64,000 nucleotides of DNA from Himantopus leucocephalus (taxonomy: Eukaryota; Chordata; Aves; Charadriiformes; Recurvirostridae): assembly GCA_003993805.1 (NCBI GenBank), contig RSEF01000002.1, forward strand, positions 91,939,939 through 92,003,938, in the 5' to 3' direction. This document shows, one piece after another, positions 33,850 through 46,492 of the stretch (the first letter of the stretch is position 1; every line of letters starts with the position of its first letter). The position numbers and the translations under genes were made by a program. Below the pieces are notes generated by a model. That model saw nothing but the letters and a program-made list of their open reading frames with translations, was not told the DNA's origin and searched no databases.

Positions 33850-36547
33850 CTAGAAAATGAAGAGAGCAGCTGCGGAGATCATGCTTCCTATCCTCTCGCT
33901 GTACTGATGGGACTTAAAAATTACAATAAATTAAATCTGGCATGCATTTAGTTCATACTAATTCATCGCAAATTTATTTGTACTCAGAATGCAGTACCTA
34001 TTTAAGAACATGAGAATTATTGTCCCTGGACACCCAAGCCCTCAGACTACCACTTGGATACTCCTGAGCAAGTAGTACTAACCTACAGTCCCCCCTCTAG
34101 TCCTAAAACTTATGACAATGTTCAAATGATATGGGGTTAAATAAACAAAATCAAAGGGGTTTACATCCTTTAAGTAGTCTGAGTTTGTAGAAGAAAAGAT
34201 AAAAAAAAAAGAAAAAAAAAAGACAAGATTCGAGTTGTTTGGGTTTACTTCTTCTTGGAGCTAAAAAAAATCAAAAACAAAAAACCCATCTGCTTGGACT
34301 CTGATGGCTGTGAGTTTGTTGATGTACAAGCTCAGCATGAATCTTATCATAATTTTATCTGCCTACCTGAGTGTCTGTCTTATATCCCCATGGCACTTTC
34401 AGGATTATGTTTTACTTAGGTCCAAGGCTTTGGCTCTCCATTAAACAACCAATGTGTTTCACCAGTTAAGAAGGGGGGCGGGGGGATGTAATGAATGTCC
34501 TAATCAGCTCTTGGGATTGCTAAAGGCTTTATATCTACTTAGAGCATCCAGACCGAAGATGCACACAGATGTGTTTAATGTCTTTGTGTGTTTTGGTAGC
34601 ATAGTTCCCATAATAATACAGCATCTGCTTGGTGACAAAGACACTTCAGTAGTACAGAATAGACAAAGAAAAAAAATGCCTTATCTTTTATTTGCGCAAA
34701 ACACTTGAGCAACTGCAGCACGGTTACATAACCTACTTGCAGAGAGGGAAAAATGGTCAGATATAGAGTGCCAGGAACAATTATCCTGAAATTATATTAT
34801 GGTCCAGGGACTATAAATTGCATGACAGAGAAGTGCCTGGCAACTGCTATGCAAACTCAGCAAAGTTGTACGCACATTTGAAAAAAGCAAAAATTAACAA
34901 AAGTACAAAAAAACAAGAAGAAGAAGAGCACAGGACAAAAAAAAACCCAAGAAAAACAAACAAATAGAAGAAAGAAACTTTAGCAATTTCTTGAGTGCTG
35001 AATTAAGACTTCACAACCTAGAGCAGAGTTAAACAACACTGCAGAATGTCCTTGTACACAATGTGAATATATTTTGAAATGTTCTTAGTTCTTTTTAAAC
35101 ACTTAGCATCTTCTAGAAAAATCTGGCTGGCTGAGCATGGAGAGTGAGGACAGAGTCATAATAGTGAACAAATATTTCCAGCACATATTCTGGAAGTGAT
35201 TGCATTCATTATTTTAAAATGCATGATGCTTGCACAGATGCTTTTTTGAATCCTGCAAAAGTATCATGCCGTATAAAAATTATCTCTAGTGTTTGCAGCA
35301 ACTGTGTTTTTATATCTGATTGAGTGTTCAGTAACTACATAGCTAGCTACATAAGTCTTATAATTTTAGTTTCCATTCAGTCCCTTTATAAACTTCTTTT
35401 AAAGTTTGGCTATGTGCATTGCTTTGTCAGGAAAAGTCTCTCTACTTCAGCGTTTTAACTATAATTAATGATGACACTCACCTTGATTGTTGCCAAGTTT
35501 ATATTCCCTAAGAGATGGAACAAAACACACAACGTGTGAATTATTTATACTTCCATATGGAGGCTTATTGTTAATACTTTCTCAGTAATTCTTAAGTGTT
35601 GGATTTTAATGAGGAAATGTGGATCACTGGTGCATTTAGTTCAAAATATAAACAGAAGCATGTAACCAAAGAGATGAAAATGCTATTGTACTTCAAAAAT
35701 GAACAATAAAGAAACATTTCTTCCTGTCAAAATTGCTGTGACAGCTTTCAGAATGCATCTATATATGAACCTAGATGCCCTTCTCTGCCGCATAATCTTC
35801 CCTTGAGCAATGACACACTGCCAATATTTTAACAAGGAGCTTCCATAAGTTCAAAAACAAAACAAAAAAATCTCTGTTGTCTCGCAGTATCCCTCAAATG
35901 CCAGGCAATCTATGATCTATGGCAGGTTGAAGGAATTATAGGACACAGCTCTTTACTTTCTAATTTAAATAGTTCTCACGTTAAGATGGAAGGGAGAGCA
36001 GCATTCGATGCAGAAGCTTTAATTTATATACTGGTGGAACTGGTGCTGTGCCTTCAAAGTAGTAGCTCAAGTGGGGTTAGCAGCAGCTCAGATGTGCTCT
36101 GGATCTCCTGCAGTTTGTACAGAGAGTGCCCCGGACCCACTGTAAGTACTGGGCATAATGTTCTGCTGGGTATCAGTTCAAAATATAGCTAATACTTGGC
36201 TTTGTTTCTTAGACCAAAATGCTAACATTTTCTTTTCATTGCTCTTCAAAAATATAAAGGTATTTATTAGTTCATGTGGAAGGAGAAACTTGGAAACAAG
36301 ATTGATCAGAAAAAGGCAAAAATTCTTCTACTTTCTCTCCTTTCTATCTACATGTAGATATCTAGATATAATATTTATATAATATATAATTTCTCTCATA
36401 TATATGTACATTCTGTCCCTAATATACGTGAGACGCAGAATTAAACTTCCCTTAAAATCTTCTTTGCCCACAGTTTTCTCTGACTAAAAGGAAACGATCA
36501 CTTTTACCTACATTTTTCATTGGGGTTTCATTTAATTTCATTCTCCC
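33850..36547. other. Non-coding AT-rich DNA, no gene seen
   Basis: Several A-rich runs (34200-34225, 34880-34975) and short frames only. A frame at 35986-36192 ends near a donor-like CTGTAAGTA, but no matching acceptor or protein family was seen. A perfect 16-base palindrome lies at 36345. Confidence 0.65.
36345..36360. repeat. Perfect 16-base palindrome in AT-rich block
   Basis: TATCTACATGTAGATA is its own reverse complement. It is followed directly by an AT-rich block to about 36415 made of TATA and ATAT words. It could extrude as a small cruciform. Confidence 0.85.
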
Positions 36548-36617
36548 CATGGCAGGGGGGTAGGACTAGACAGTCTTTAAAGGTCCATTCCAACTTAAAT
36601 CGTTCTATGATTTTATG
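36548..36617 (+). mobile_element. CR1 LINE 3' end, short fragment
   Basis: TGGCAGGGGGGTAGGACTAG, then TCTTTAAAGGTCCATTCCAA and a TTCTATGATTTTATG tail, match the last 70 or so bases of CR1 in plus orientation. It is strongly 5'-truncated and non-coding. Confidence 0.92.
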
Positions 36618-39600
36618 GCTTCTATTGTTCTTAGATACTTAGGACACAGAATAAAACAGCACATAACTTGTGTAAAAAACCAACACAGCATGTGAAAGGA
36701 ACTGCAAAGTCTATTTGAAGTCTCTGCAGAGGAAGAAGGCCTTTGAAGAACTGTCATTCTTAGCACACATATGTGTGAAAATCACAGGCAAACACTTTGC
36801 ACAACATAGACTTGCTATATTGTCTGATTCCTTGCCAATAATGTTTCTGCACACCATCTGATCTTTTAAAATACACCAAATGATAGCAGAAAAAGTTTAA
36901 GAAAAGTGGATGCAGCAGCTCTTCCCAGATGATAGGACAAATCAAAGCCTTTTTCTCTTTCCTATGCTTTTCCCTGCCTGTCTTTGTATTTGCAGAGTAT
37001 CTCACTCTCAGAGTAGAACTTGATGCTGAGAAGCGAGGCACTGTATGAGTTTTGCATATATTTGCTGCCATCAGGTGGGGCAAATGAGAGGATTTACACA
37101 CTAGTTGTCCGTTCCAAGTCGTGTTTTTGCCCCAGTCATTGGAGAGATGCCAAAAGCATACAACTTAACCTAACTCTCCAGCTCACTCCCCTTGGGTACT
37201 ATTTAATGAAGGTGGATTACATGTTGTTTCATCCCAGTGGTTTCAACCACTCTGTCACAGCCATCCATTCAATATTATTCTAGTTTACATAGGAAGGAGC
37301 ATCATATCCTATAGCAGCAGCTGGGGGGAAGCTCTGAGGAGGAGTGACATTTCGGTCCTTTTTTGTTCCCCCTTTTCTCAGACAATATGCTTAAACAAGA
37401 AAGATGCAAAGCTTTCTGCAGATTTCAAAATACAGTTTGGTGTTCCAGCTTCAATTAACTTGTTTTGTACTCCCTATCTGTGAAAAAATACAGGAACTGA
37501 GATCAAGAAGTACATTAGCCTGAGTGAAATTGTCCTATTTTAACTGTAGTAAGAATCTCCTTCTATACTATATAAGCATGTTGCAGAGTTCTGTCTTAAA
37601 ATTCACTTAGTCTTATGGTTTTAAATTTCTATTTCCACTTTTATATATACATTATTAATTTAGTTATCATAGACTGATGATCATTTACTGGTTGTAAGAC
37701 CTTTTACAATTCAAGAATACTTTAAAAAAAAGTTTAGATAAATGTTGGAGCATAGAAAGGATGGAATCTTGGCTCCTTGATGAATTTCTAGAGAGGCAGA
37801 CAGAGAAAATATTACTCGCTAAGAAAATAATTTCCCAGTTCTTATGGAATTAATCAAACTTGCAAAGACATTCTAGTCAGCATAGCAAAACTATTAGTTC
37901 AACTCTGAAACTCTTACATTAAAAACTAGCAAAGTGTATTTATTGTAAAACCAACCTCACTGTACATTAAATTTCTTAATCAGAAAGTCTAGTGAAAAGT
38001 GAGGTAAGATTTTTCTTGATCAAAGTTCACTCAATTTGACATATTTATAAAAGGAACAGAGCTTTGGCTTTATTTTTTCTAGGATCTCTGGCTGTTTATT
38101 TCTAATGTCAAACTATTTTGACTGTTTTCTACTGCATATAACTAAAACATGATCAGTTTGCTAAAGTCTTCACTTGAACACGGGACAAGGCACAGCGGAT
38201 AAAGCAGAAATCATCAGGACATCTAAACTAGAAGGTGTTGCTGCTGCAATTGGCCATAGTTAGGACAAACATATGCTGAAGAATGTCAGTGTTTCTGAGA
38301 CTGCGTCAAAATTCAGAATTAGAATTTAGATTTTAATTTTACAATCCATAATCTAACATATTGTTTCTCTCTTCACCTTCTCCTATGTTGCTCTCATACT
38401 TTGATTTTCATCAAAAGCTCTTTGCCTCTCTCCTAAGTATGAAGCCCAGTCTCATAAAGTAAGAAATGCTAAATAGAAGTTTGCTTATTTATTTAGACTA
38501 TAAGGAAACTGACAAAACAAGCTTGAGTGGCAATTTCCATTGATGATTGTCTACAAATGAGAGCTATGTATAGCACTTTAGAAATGTCAGATTGCAAACA
38601 AAGCTAGTAAAGGCTTAAAGGCACCTGTGTGAGCCCCCGACAGCGTGAGCATTGTTAGGATTTTAGTTCAGATCACGACTGTGCTTTTTTATGTGAGTCC
38701 CCATTTATTGTGCCTTGGTTTACTTAGCACAGACGCCTTGGAGGGTACAAAATGGATTCCATACAGATGACACTGTACCAGAAGAAAGAGTTCAGGAGCA
38801 TATCTGGTGCTCCAATCAGTAATGGTCATTTAGCCCACAGGACAAGGATAGAATTAGCCTGTGAGATGCAGTCTGGATTTTAGCTTAAAAAATTTCAAGA
38901 CCCATCTAACCCTGGTTACTCAAAAGAGTCCTTTAAATTTTAACATATTTTACCTACTCGTTTTATTTAAATCCTTGGTGTTTATTTTAATTGAAGAAGA
39001 ATTAATGCTATGAAGTAAGAGAGACTATATTAAATGAGAGAAATGGTAAATTGAGCAGAGTATGTCTGCCCTATGCATCTAATGCAGTACTGTTCTCTCA
39101 CATTAAAAAAGAATTTTAAAAAACTACTAATACAATTTTAAGGGGAAAAAACCTAACCAATAAGTCCATTTTCTTGACATTTTTGATTTGACACTTTTCC
39201 AGAACTTTGTAGTTTTAAAAGTCTTGAGAAGGGAGGCTACCACTTTCCGTAGCAGTTTCTAATGTCTTTCCCCCTCTGTCTTTTCCCTTTTCTTAATTTT
39301 ATTTTGTGCCTTTTGTATCCTTTTTGCACCTCGAATAATTCCTCTCAGCACAAAATCAAGATCCTCTTTTGATATTTGTAGATAGTTCTCCACTTTTTCT
39401 TGCTCTTAATACTCTCATAAATCAAACTCTGTAATCCATAAGTTTGTGCTAGGCAAACTCACGGCTTGAATGCAGTATTGCCTGTGTGATCTCATCCATT
39501 GCACTAAGCATTATAGAGCAGTGATTTATTGGAACAGGGAAGCCAAGTAAATTCCCTGTCTAGACTAATGTAATTGTTCCCTTGTTCTAAAGGTTCAATG

Positions 39601-41731
39601 ATTTCACAGTTAGTCATTCTATCTCTTTTCCCTACAAATGCATGCAGATACCCAAAAACTCAGCAGCTTTACACAACATACCTTTAACTTAATGGAAAGA
39701 TTTTCTTGACTCGGTATGACCAAACCTTTAATCCCTGATTCAGTCAGGGAATATACATATTCTACATATGTATGTATGCCTTCCTCTGTGCGTACCTAGA
39801 AGAGTGAATCCATAAATATGAGATAAAACAACCGTAATCCGTAGACAAAATAAAATCTATTCAAGACTTGCATTAACACAATTTCAGTAACTCAGTGTTG
39901 CTGAAGACAAAACATGCTGTACTGAAAACAAGTTGATAGGCAGCTTTGCTATTCGTGTCTCCAAAGGTTGGGAGATAAATGCTATACACACTGAGACTAA
40001 ACTCTAAAAGAAAGTGCTGTGTGCATTACCCATTCTGTTTTGTGTGTGCAGTTATACAACTTGTACCTCCACATAAAGCAAGTATTAGTGAATATTATGA
40101 TGCAAAAATTTATTAAATAAATTTAGTGATGAACAGGAAAATACATTAATTTCTGAAAATGTTATTCCAATAGAAAACAAGAGAGCAAATGAGTAAATGA
40201 GGAAGGACTTGAAAATAATTTCTTGACAATCTCAGTTTTCTCTTTGTAAATCCATATCTGTTGGACAGGAGGAAGTGTCCTAGATGTACAGGGAGGGAAA
40301 GCAGAATTTAGACATAAGTAGTCAAATTCTGCTGCACACTGGTCTGCTCTGAGAGTCAGTCACTCTATTTAACTTCAGCTTACAAACTCCAAATCTATTT
40401 CAACTATTGCAGTTCGGGTTGATTAACGATGCAGACTCTTTCCCATAACTATATATTGAAGTTGGGCAATCAATGGAAGTGACAAGGAGGCAATTCTTCA
40501 GTTACCTAGCAATACATTAACCTTACTATACCAAATGGTAAGTAAACTGAATGCATCACAGCTTCTTAGTAGCAAATAAGCTAAATAAGAAGGCAACATC
40601 CAGCATCCTTTCACTCTCACAGATGATTCGAATTGATTAATAGGAAAACACATAGCAAACCAACTGCCAGTATCTTCAAAGCTGGACAAGGTTTAGAAGT
40701 CCCACTGTGACTTCTGTAGAGCAGCATTCACAGCACAACAGATACAGTATATTATAATTAATTCAGTTGAAAAGAAAAGGTGAATTTTAGAATGCATTTT
40801 ATTTTCCTCTCTTTTATGCTTCAGCCTACCAGAAAATTGAAATCTCTATCTCTGGCAGTGCTGTGGCAGACTTCCAGCTTTATCTTAATGAAGAAGGAAT
40901 TATTTTTGACAGAGTTCTGGTTTCCAAGTATCCCAAAATCCTCTAATTCATTTACATGAGGTAGAGAGGGAAAGTAAGGATGGAAGGAAGAGCAGTGAGG
41001 CATACAAATATTACTCAAAAAGGATATAGGAAAATGTAAGACATGAGTATTTTATAGTAGAAAAGTACTTCAATCACATTTCCTTAAATGCAATGCTTCA
41101 AAATTCACCATTTTATTCTTGAATAACATTATCAAAGGAATAATAAATGAATGTCACCAATTTTGAAAATCAAACAAGACTGAGAAGAAGCTGGAGTTAG
41201 GAGCTTTTAAAGGAAATTTAAGAATAAGTTTTTACGAACTTATATTACATCCTGTCATAAGGGCATTGCATTTTTTCCCAAAAAAAAACCAAATTCAAGC
41301 CAATAGCTAGTACAAGGAAAAAACTCACACTGAAATTTAGAAATACTGATTTAGGCAATTTCCTTAAATTGACATGTGGGCTGTTGGTTTCAAGCAGGAC
41401 ATTACATAATCTTGCTGTTATATTTGCCTAAAATTTCTGTAGTTTCATGTCTTCCTGTGATAAATTATGGAAAAAATTATGATGACATCTGTGCTCAAAG
41501 AACATTGCAACTCTGACTGAAGCAAAGAAAACACAGGTGCCTGAAGACCAAGAAAGCAGGACAACAGTTACATAACTTTATGTTTTAAGTCTAAGGGCTC
41601 AGTATTCCCCAAGTAATATATTCAAATATTAACTATATATGGGTGTATTTAACTCCAGAATAAGAATCTTATTGAAATGTTGTTTCAGTTGAAAATATGT
41701 TTATTTTATAAGTCTATAATTAGCAAGACCT
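36618..41731. other. Non-coding AT-rich DNA, no gene seen
   Basis: Only short, mutually overlapping frames without recognisable domains. I can name no interspersed repeat here. Confidence 0.65.
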
Positions 41732-41741
41732 CTTAATAAAG

Positions 41742-42658
41742 TGCCGGGAGAAAACAATAATGCTGAAGGCTTGGCATGGTGGGATAGCCTTGGCCAACAG
41801 ACAAACTCCTGCGCAGCTGTTTGCTCGCTCCCCTCTGCCCTCCCCAGTGCAACAGAGAAAAATTAAGAAAAGGAATGAAAATGCACTAGGGTGAAAATAA
41901 AGACAGGGGGATTGTTTACTAACTACCACCATGGGCAAAACAGACTGAGGGAAAATTCATATCGCCAATTAAAATAAATATTTTCCAGTAGTGGGAAACA
42001 AAAAAGGCAAACATTAAAGCAACACCTTTCCTTCTCCCCTTTCCCATTCTCAGCTTCATTCCTTCACTCCTAACTCCTATAATCCCCTTCCCTGAGTGGT
42101 GCTTGGGGTCACAGGGGAAGGGTGTTACAATCAGGACGTAGGGGTTTCTCTCTGCCTGTCTTTTCTCCTTGTACTTTTCTCCTACTCCAGCATGGTCTTT
42201 CTGTGGGCCACAGTTCCTTCTGGAATATCCATCTTCTCCAGCATGGGATTCTCTCCACAGGCTGCAGTGTGGGTATCTGCTCTGGCATGGCCCTTTCCAC
42301 AACCTGCAGGGAAATGTCTGCTCCACTACAGTCACTTCTAAGGGCTGCAGGGGAGTATCTTCTCTGCCATGAAGAAACTTCTCCTCCTCTTCTTCTGACT
42401 TCGATGTTCCCTCTGCTGTTTCTCACTGGTTTTATTCCGTTCTGCTCTGCCTGTGTGGTATTTTCTGCCCTTTCTTACATACATTTTCCCAGAGGTGTCC
42501 CACCTGTAGCTGACGGGATCAACAGTCTCCTGTGGTGGGTCTGTTGCAGAGATGGCTGGAACTGTCTGTGTCCAGCATGAGGCAGCTCCTGCCATCTTTC
42601 CACAGAGGCCACCCCTGCAGCCCCACTGCTGCCAAACCTCGTCACCTACACCAATACA
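41742..42658 (+). mobile_element. Avian ERV LTR-like repeat, about 0.9 kb
   Basis: The block resembles a widespread avian LTR in plus orientation. Recognisable parts are an early ACCACCATGGGCAAAACAGA segment, a C/T-rich middle, and a run of imperfect units of about 45-60 bases built on CTCCAGCATGG and GGGCTGCAGGG (about 42186-42370). It ends CCACCCCTGCAGCCCCACTG and then CCAATACA. Overlapping frames on both strands reflect this GC-rich, less stop-prone composition and are not genes. A direct repeat flanks it (CTTAATAAAG at 41732, CTTAATAAAA at 42659), consistent with a target-site duplication but longer than usual for ERVs. The left edge is divergent and approximate. The family was not assigned. 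Confidence 0.7.
42186..42370 (+). repeat. Degenerate minisatellite inside the LTR-like repeat
   Basis: About four imperfect units alternate a CTCCAGCATGG-like word with a GGGCTGCAGGG-like word (for example CTCCAGCATGGTC, then CTCCAGCATGGGA, then CTCTGGCATGGCC). Variable copy number of such units would be expected between insertions of this family. Confidence 0.65.
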
Positions 42659-43049
42659 CTTAATAAAAGGCTCAAAAATATTTTTAACAGTTCTTAGTAC
42701 AGGTCTTTTTAAATCTTGGAATTCGCGTATTTTATTGCACAGGAACATAATTTGCCGATCCGTATTTGTGTAAGACTACATATATTAAAAAAAAAAAAAA
42801 AAGCCCAGAGTGAAATAAAAGCTCATGGAAAACTATACCTGGACTTTGAGCTTCTCTTATTTTAATTAAGGGTTTGACTACATACAGACTTGGTAAAGAT
42901 GTAACACATTCAGTGAACTAAGCTTTAACTTTGACAATGACTACTTCAATGTCAAAGAAACAGGGGCAGATGCCCAAATCGCTTTTGCAGGGTTTTCTGA
43001 GTTTTTAACGGATGAGAGAATTGGAAAAGAGAAGCTGGGTTATTCCCAG

Positions 43050-43080
43050 ATTGTTCATGTTTAAACATGTTGTGAACAAT
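43050..43080. promoter_or_regulatory. Nested palindrome with SOX-like and forkhead-like cores
   Basis: An 8-base inverted pair, ATTGTTCA and TGAACAAT, lies at the two ends of 31 bases. Inside it, CATGTTTAAACATG (43056-43069) is a perfect 14-base palindrome. ATTGTT/AACAAT are SOX-type words and TGTTTA/TAAACA are forkhead-type words. The symmetry is directly visible; factor binding is inference. Confidence 0.45.
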
Positions 43081-44223
43081 GAGCTCATTTTCAAGTTAGA
43101 TTTCACCAGACACTTTCCTACTAAATTTTACCTTTGTATCCATGTACTTTGGAATTGTCACAATTCCTCTGTTCTCTTCTGATGAATTACAAGTTTCCCT
43201 ATGGGACATTTTATAATTGTGATATGGTATAGATCAAAAAAATTTTTGTAACACATCAAATCACCAGTAAAAGGTAATTAAACATCAAGAACCTAATTTA
43301 TTTCTTCTAATGTCAAATAAAAAAAAAAAATCCCAGTGCTTTCAGTAAGAGTAGAAAACCCAAATCTGTTAATCAGGCTCAATTAATCACTTAATCACCT
43401 TTCATATAATAAATTCTAGATTCTGAATCATTCATAAAATCTGATACCACATATTTCTATTTCAGATTTGTTCCCTTTGTTTAAACTATTAACAGAACAA
43501 TCCTTTTTATTGCAGTCTCATCAATCCCACTTTCATGTTCAATGAACCAAAGAGAAAGGTGTCCTGTCCTGATGCACTATAACCCTCAACTTCCAGGATA
43601 ACACCATGATATATGACCACTCTAATCACAGATTCATTTTCTATTATGGGTGGTATGGCTTAAAGGAAATAAAATTGGGATTAAAAGTAAGATTCAGGGA
43701 TATTTTCATTATTCACCATTCTCTTATTAAAACAGGGGATTTGTGCTTATAACTTCAAAATGTATGGAACAAAATATACAAGCTTAAATACTCCTGAGAA
43801 AACACATGCAAAATTATCTACAAAAGTATCAACAAATCTACAAACAGGAAATTAAAAAGAAAGAATATTACATGGTTTGTCTTTTATAAGATTAGCAAGA
43901 ATCTAGCAGGATGACTCAAGTTATTTGTAGGCATTTGCCATTTCATAAGGTTGGAAATGAGGAGCTTTTAATTTTCAAAATAATCATTTTGTATCTCTTT
44001 TATTCTCTTAAAGGGTCTACTTTTGATTAAACTAAGACAATAGAAACATTACTGCAGTATGAGTACATTTGAATTTGCCCATAAAGCAGAAAAGAGTTAG
44101 AGCCATAGAAAGATTATTAATATAAATTGCGATTATGAAACTGATTGTCATCATTTATGACTCTTTTCAAATTACTTGACAGATTGTAATAGAAAAATAA
44201 TTTATGGAAATGTATTAATGTTT

Positions 44224-44231
44224 ATGCAAAT
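44224..44231 (+). promoter_or_regulatory. POU octamer motif ATGCAAAT
   Basis: A perfect octamer word recognised by POU-family factors, in an AT-rich context with TATTAATG just upstream. A single octamer is expected by chance in a window of this size, so confidence is low. Confidence 0.2.
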
Positions 44232-46410
44232 TGTTTTATTTCAAGACTGAAACAAGACTATAGATCCAATACCCTTCAACATTTACAGTGAAAAGCAATG
44301 GATATGAATTTCACTTAAACTTATTTGAATTAATCATGGTAAAAACAAAATAAACTTATTTTTAAAATTGCTTCGATTGGAAGATGTTCCTGAGTCATAC
44401 AAACTGAGCAATTAATCTAGCAAAGTATTATGTAGACTGTGAAAGAGTTCACTCTGGATGTGATCATGGACACATTTTGACTTAAGATCAGGAACTGTTC
44501 AGAATGCATAAAAATGAAGTAGTTAATGAGGGGAAATTGGAGAAGGATGTTATGCTGTACTTCTTAACTGCATTTTTTTTAAGTCTTCTGATTGCTTGTA
44601 AATTTTGATTTAAAGTGCTTTACGTAATCATGTAAATACTCAGCAGGCTTTACCCAAGCCAAGTTACTTCTACAGCTGCTTTGCAGATTTAGAAAGGAAG
44701 ACACATCAGACTGCATTTGAGATTTGACCGTCAACTTTTTTGCAAATTGAAAGTTTGCTCATTAACAACTTTTTTCTCCAAAACCATAAAGAAAAAAAGT
44801 GAAAAACCTGTTGATTTATGAACTTTCTAACTGCAATCACAGAGAAAAAGGGACAAATATGTCCAACGGGCCAATGAGTAACACCTACAGAAGAGGTTTC
44901 TGCCAGCACAAGCTCATGAACTTAACTCTGAATTCACTGTTAAACAGAAACATGCTTGCTCTATTATAGGTTTAGGTAGCTAATAATTTCAAAGACACCA
45001 TTATTCTTTCAACATCCAAAAAAATATAAAGGTGAGTAGACTCAGTAAAACAGAACAACATGTTGCCTGTTCACACTAGTGAGCAATGAGAAGCAGTGAG
45101 AATATTCCAAGATACCTGCCATATCTGTACCCTTCCATCAAGATAATCCACAAAGTAAAGAGAATTTATGCACGTCCCCATAGAACAGCCTAAGTTTCTT
45201 TATTCTTTGTCCCTTTATGTCCTCATCAACAAAAGGTGCTGTTACTCCTCCCTGCAGCCAAAGAAATAGGCCAGGTCTCTGTTTGGAGCTAGTCAGGTTC
45301 ACTTTTTAATCATTTAAAAGATGTACTGTTTATCTTAATAATTCCTCTCTACCACTCTCTGAGAATTATCTCTTGCTGGCAACTGCCTCAGCAGAGACAT
45401 ATGACAGTTCAGGGTATTTAATTGTGGTGAAAACTATCAAATTTGTAATCAAATATTTAATAATTCAAAAGTATGTCCCACCACCCCAAGGACAATAACA
45501 GACAGCCAAGGGGCTTTTTTCTTGTTATGTGAAACAGGTGCAACAGAAAAATTTGAAGTGAACCTTATCAGCTTATAACTTTGTAAGCCAAAAATATAAC
45601 AAATAATAATCCATGGAAGAACTATTTTTGCCTTTCATATTAAATTTGATTTCAAACTTTTGCTTGTAGTTATTACAGGAAAAGAACATCTGAAGAGTAA
45701 AGTCAATTAGCTTTTATTTTGATTTGTCTGTCACCACTTATTATTCATTATGGTATACTTAGAAGTCTCAGCTATATTCTGAATCCTAATTTCTCCATAT
45801 CAAGAGGCTGAGTATCAAAAAGGTAGCAAAAGAATTAAACCTGAGTACCCCAGAATATGGTAGAGGCCTGGAATTCCTTCAAGTCCAAGATACTAAAATT
45901 GTCAGCCATCTACACAAGGGAAATGATAGGAAAAAACAGCATAAAAGGTCTTCTGAAAAGGGCGCTCACTGAATCAATAGTTCTCTAAGGAAGGATTTAT
46001 ACGTAGACAGAAAAAACCCCAACCAACCTGATTAGGAAGGGAAATTATGCCTTAGGAAACAAGAAACAGAAAGGTAAAAGGCAAGTGCGTAAGAGTTGGG
46101 AAAGGACATTAAAACAAATAACTTAAGATTCTTCAGGTATACAGCAGAAAAAAAAAATTAAAAAGTAAGATTACCATGAAGAAGGTTCTGGGTAGAAAGT
46201 AAAGATAAATTTAATGTGGTTCCAAAACCAAATTAATACATAAAGATTTTCACAATGAAGCAGTTGTTGAGCAGGGACAAAGAGAAGGACAACAGGAAAA
46301 CAGAATCCACCACAATGAAACTGGAGGGAAAACTCAAAGAGCTTAATGACCTGAAATTGGTTGGGACCAATGATGTCCCCCAATAAGTTGTTCCATAGCT
46401 GACACACAAA

Positions 46411-46492
46411 ATCATTATAGAATTATAGAATCATTTAGGTTGGAAAGGACCCTTAAGATAATCAAGTCCAAACATAAACCTAACACTGCAAG
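46411..46492 (-). mobile_element. CR1-type LINE 3' end, distinct subfamily
   Basis: AATTATAGAATCATTTAGGT followed by TGGAAAGGACCCTTAAGATA, AATCAAGTCCAAACATAAAC and CTAACACTGCA matches an avian CR1 3' end. It is of a different subfamily from those at 28402 and 49171 (CATTTAGG and the ACCTAACACTG ending). About 80 bases remain, read on the minus strand. Confidence 0.85.

Larger units (their letters stand above)
42669..46410. other. Non-coding AT-rich DNA, no gene seen
   Basis: Contains an A16 run near 42787, a nested palindrome at 43050 and a POU octamer at 44224 (both listed). No gene and no nameable interspersed repeat is seen. Confidence 0.65.

Noticed and set aside
35986..36192. Possible exon ending at a donor-like CTGTAAGTA
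   Set aside because: The donor word is good, but no acceptor, no protein family and a serine-run composition make a coding exon unlikely.
42096..42773. Several overlapping frames of 70-150 codons on both strands
   Set aside because: They lie within the GC-rich LTR-like repeat, where stops are rarer, and they overlap on both strands; none resembles a protein family.
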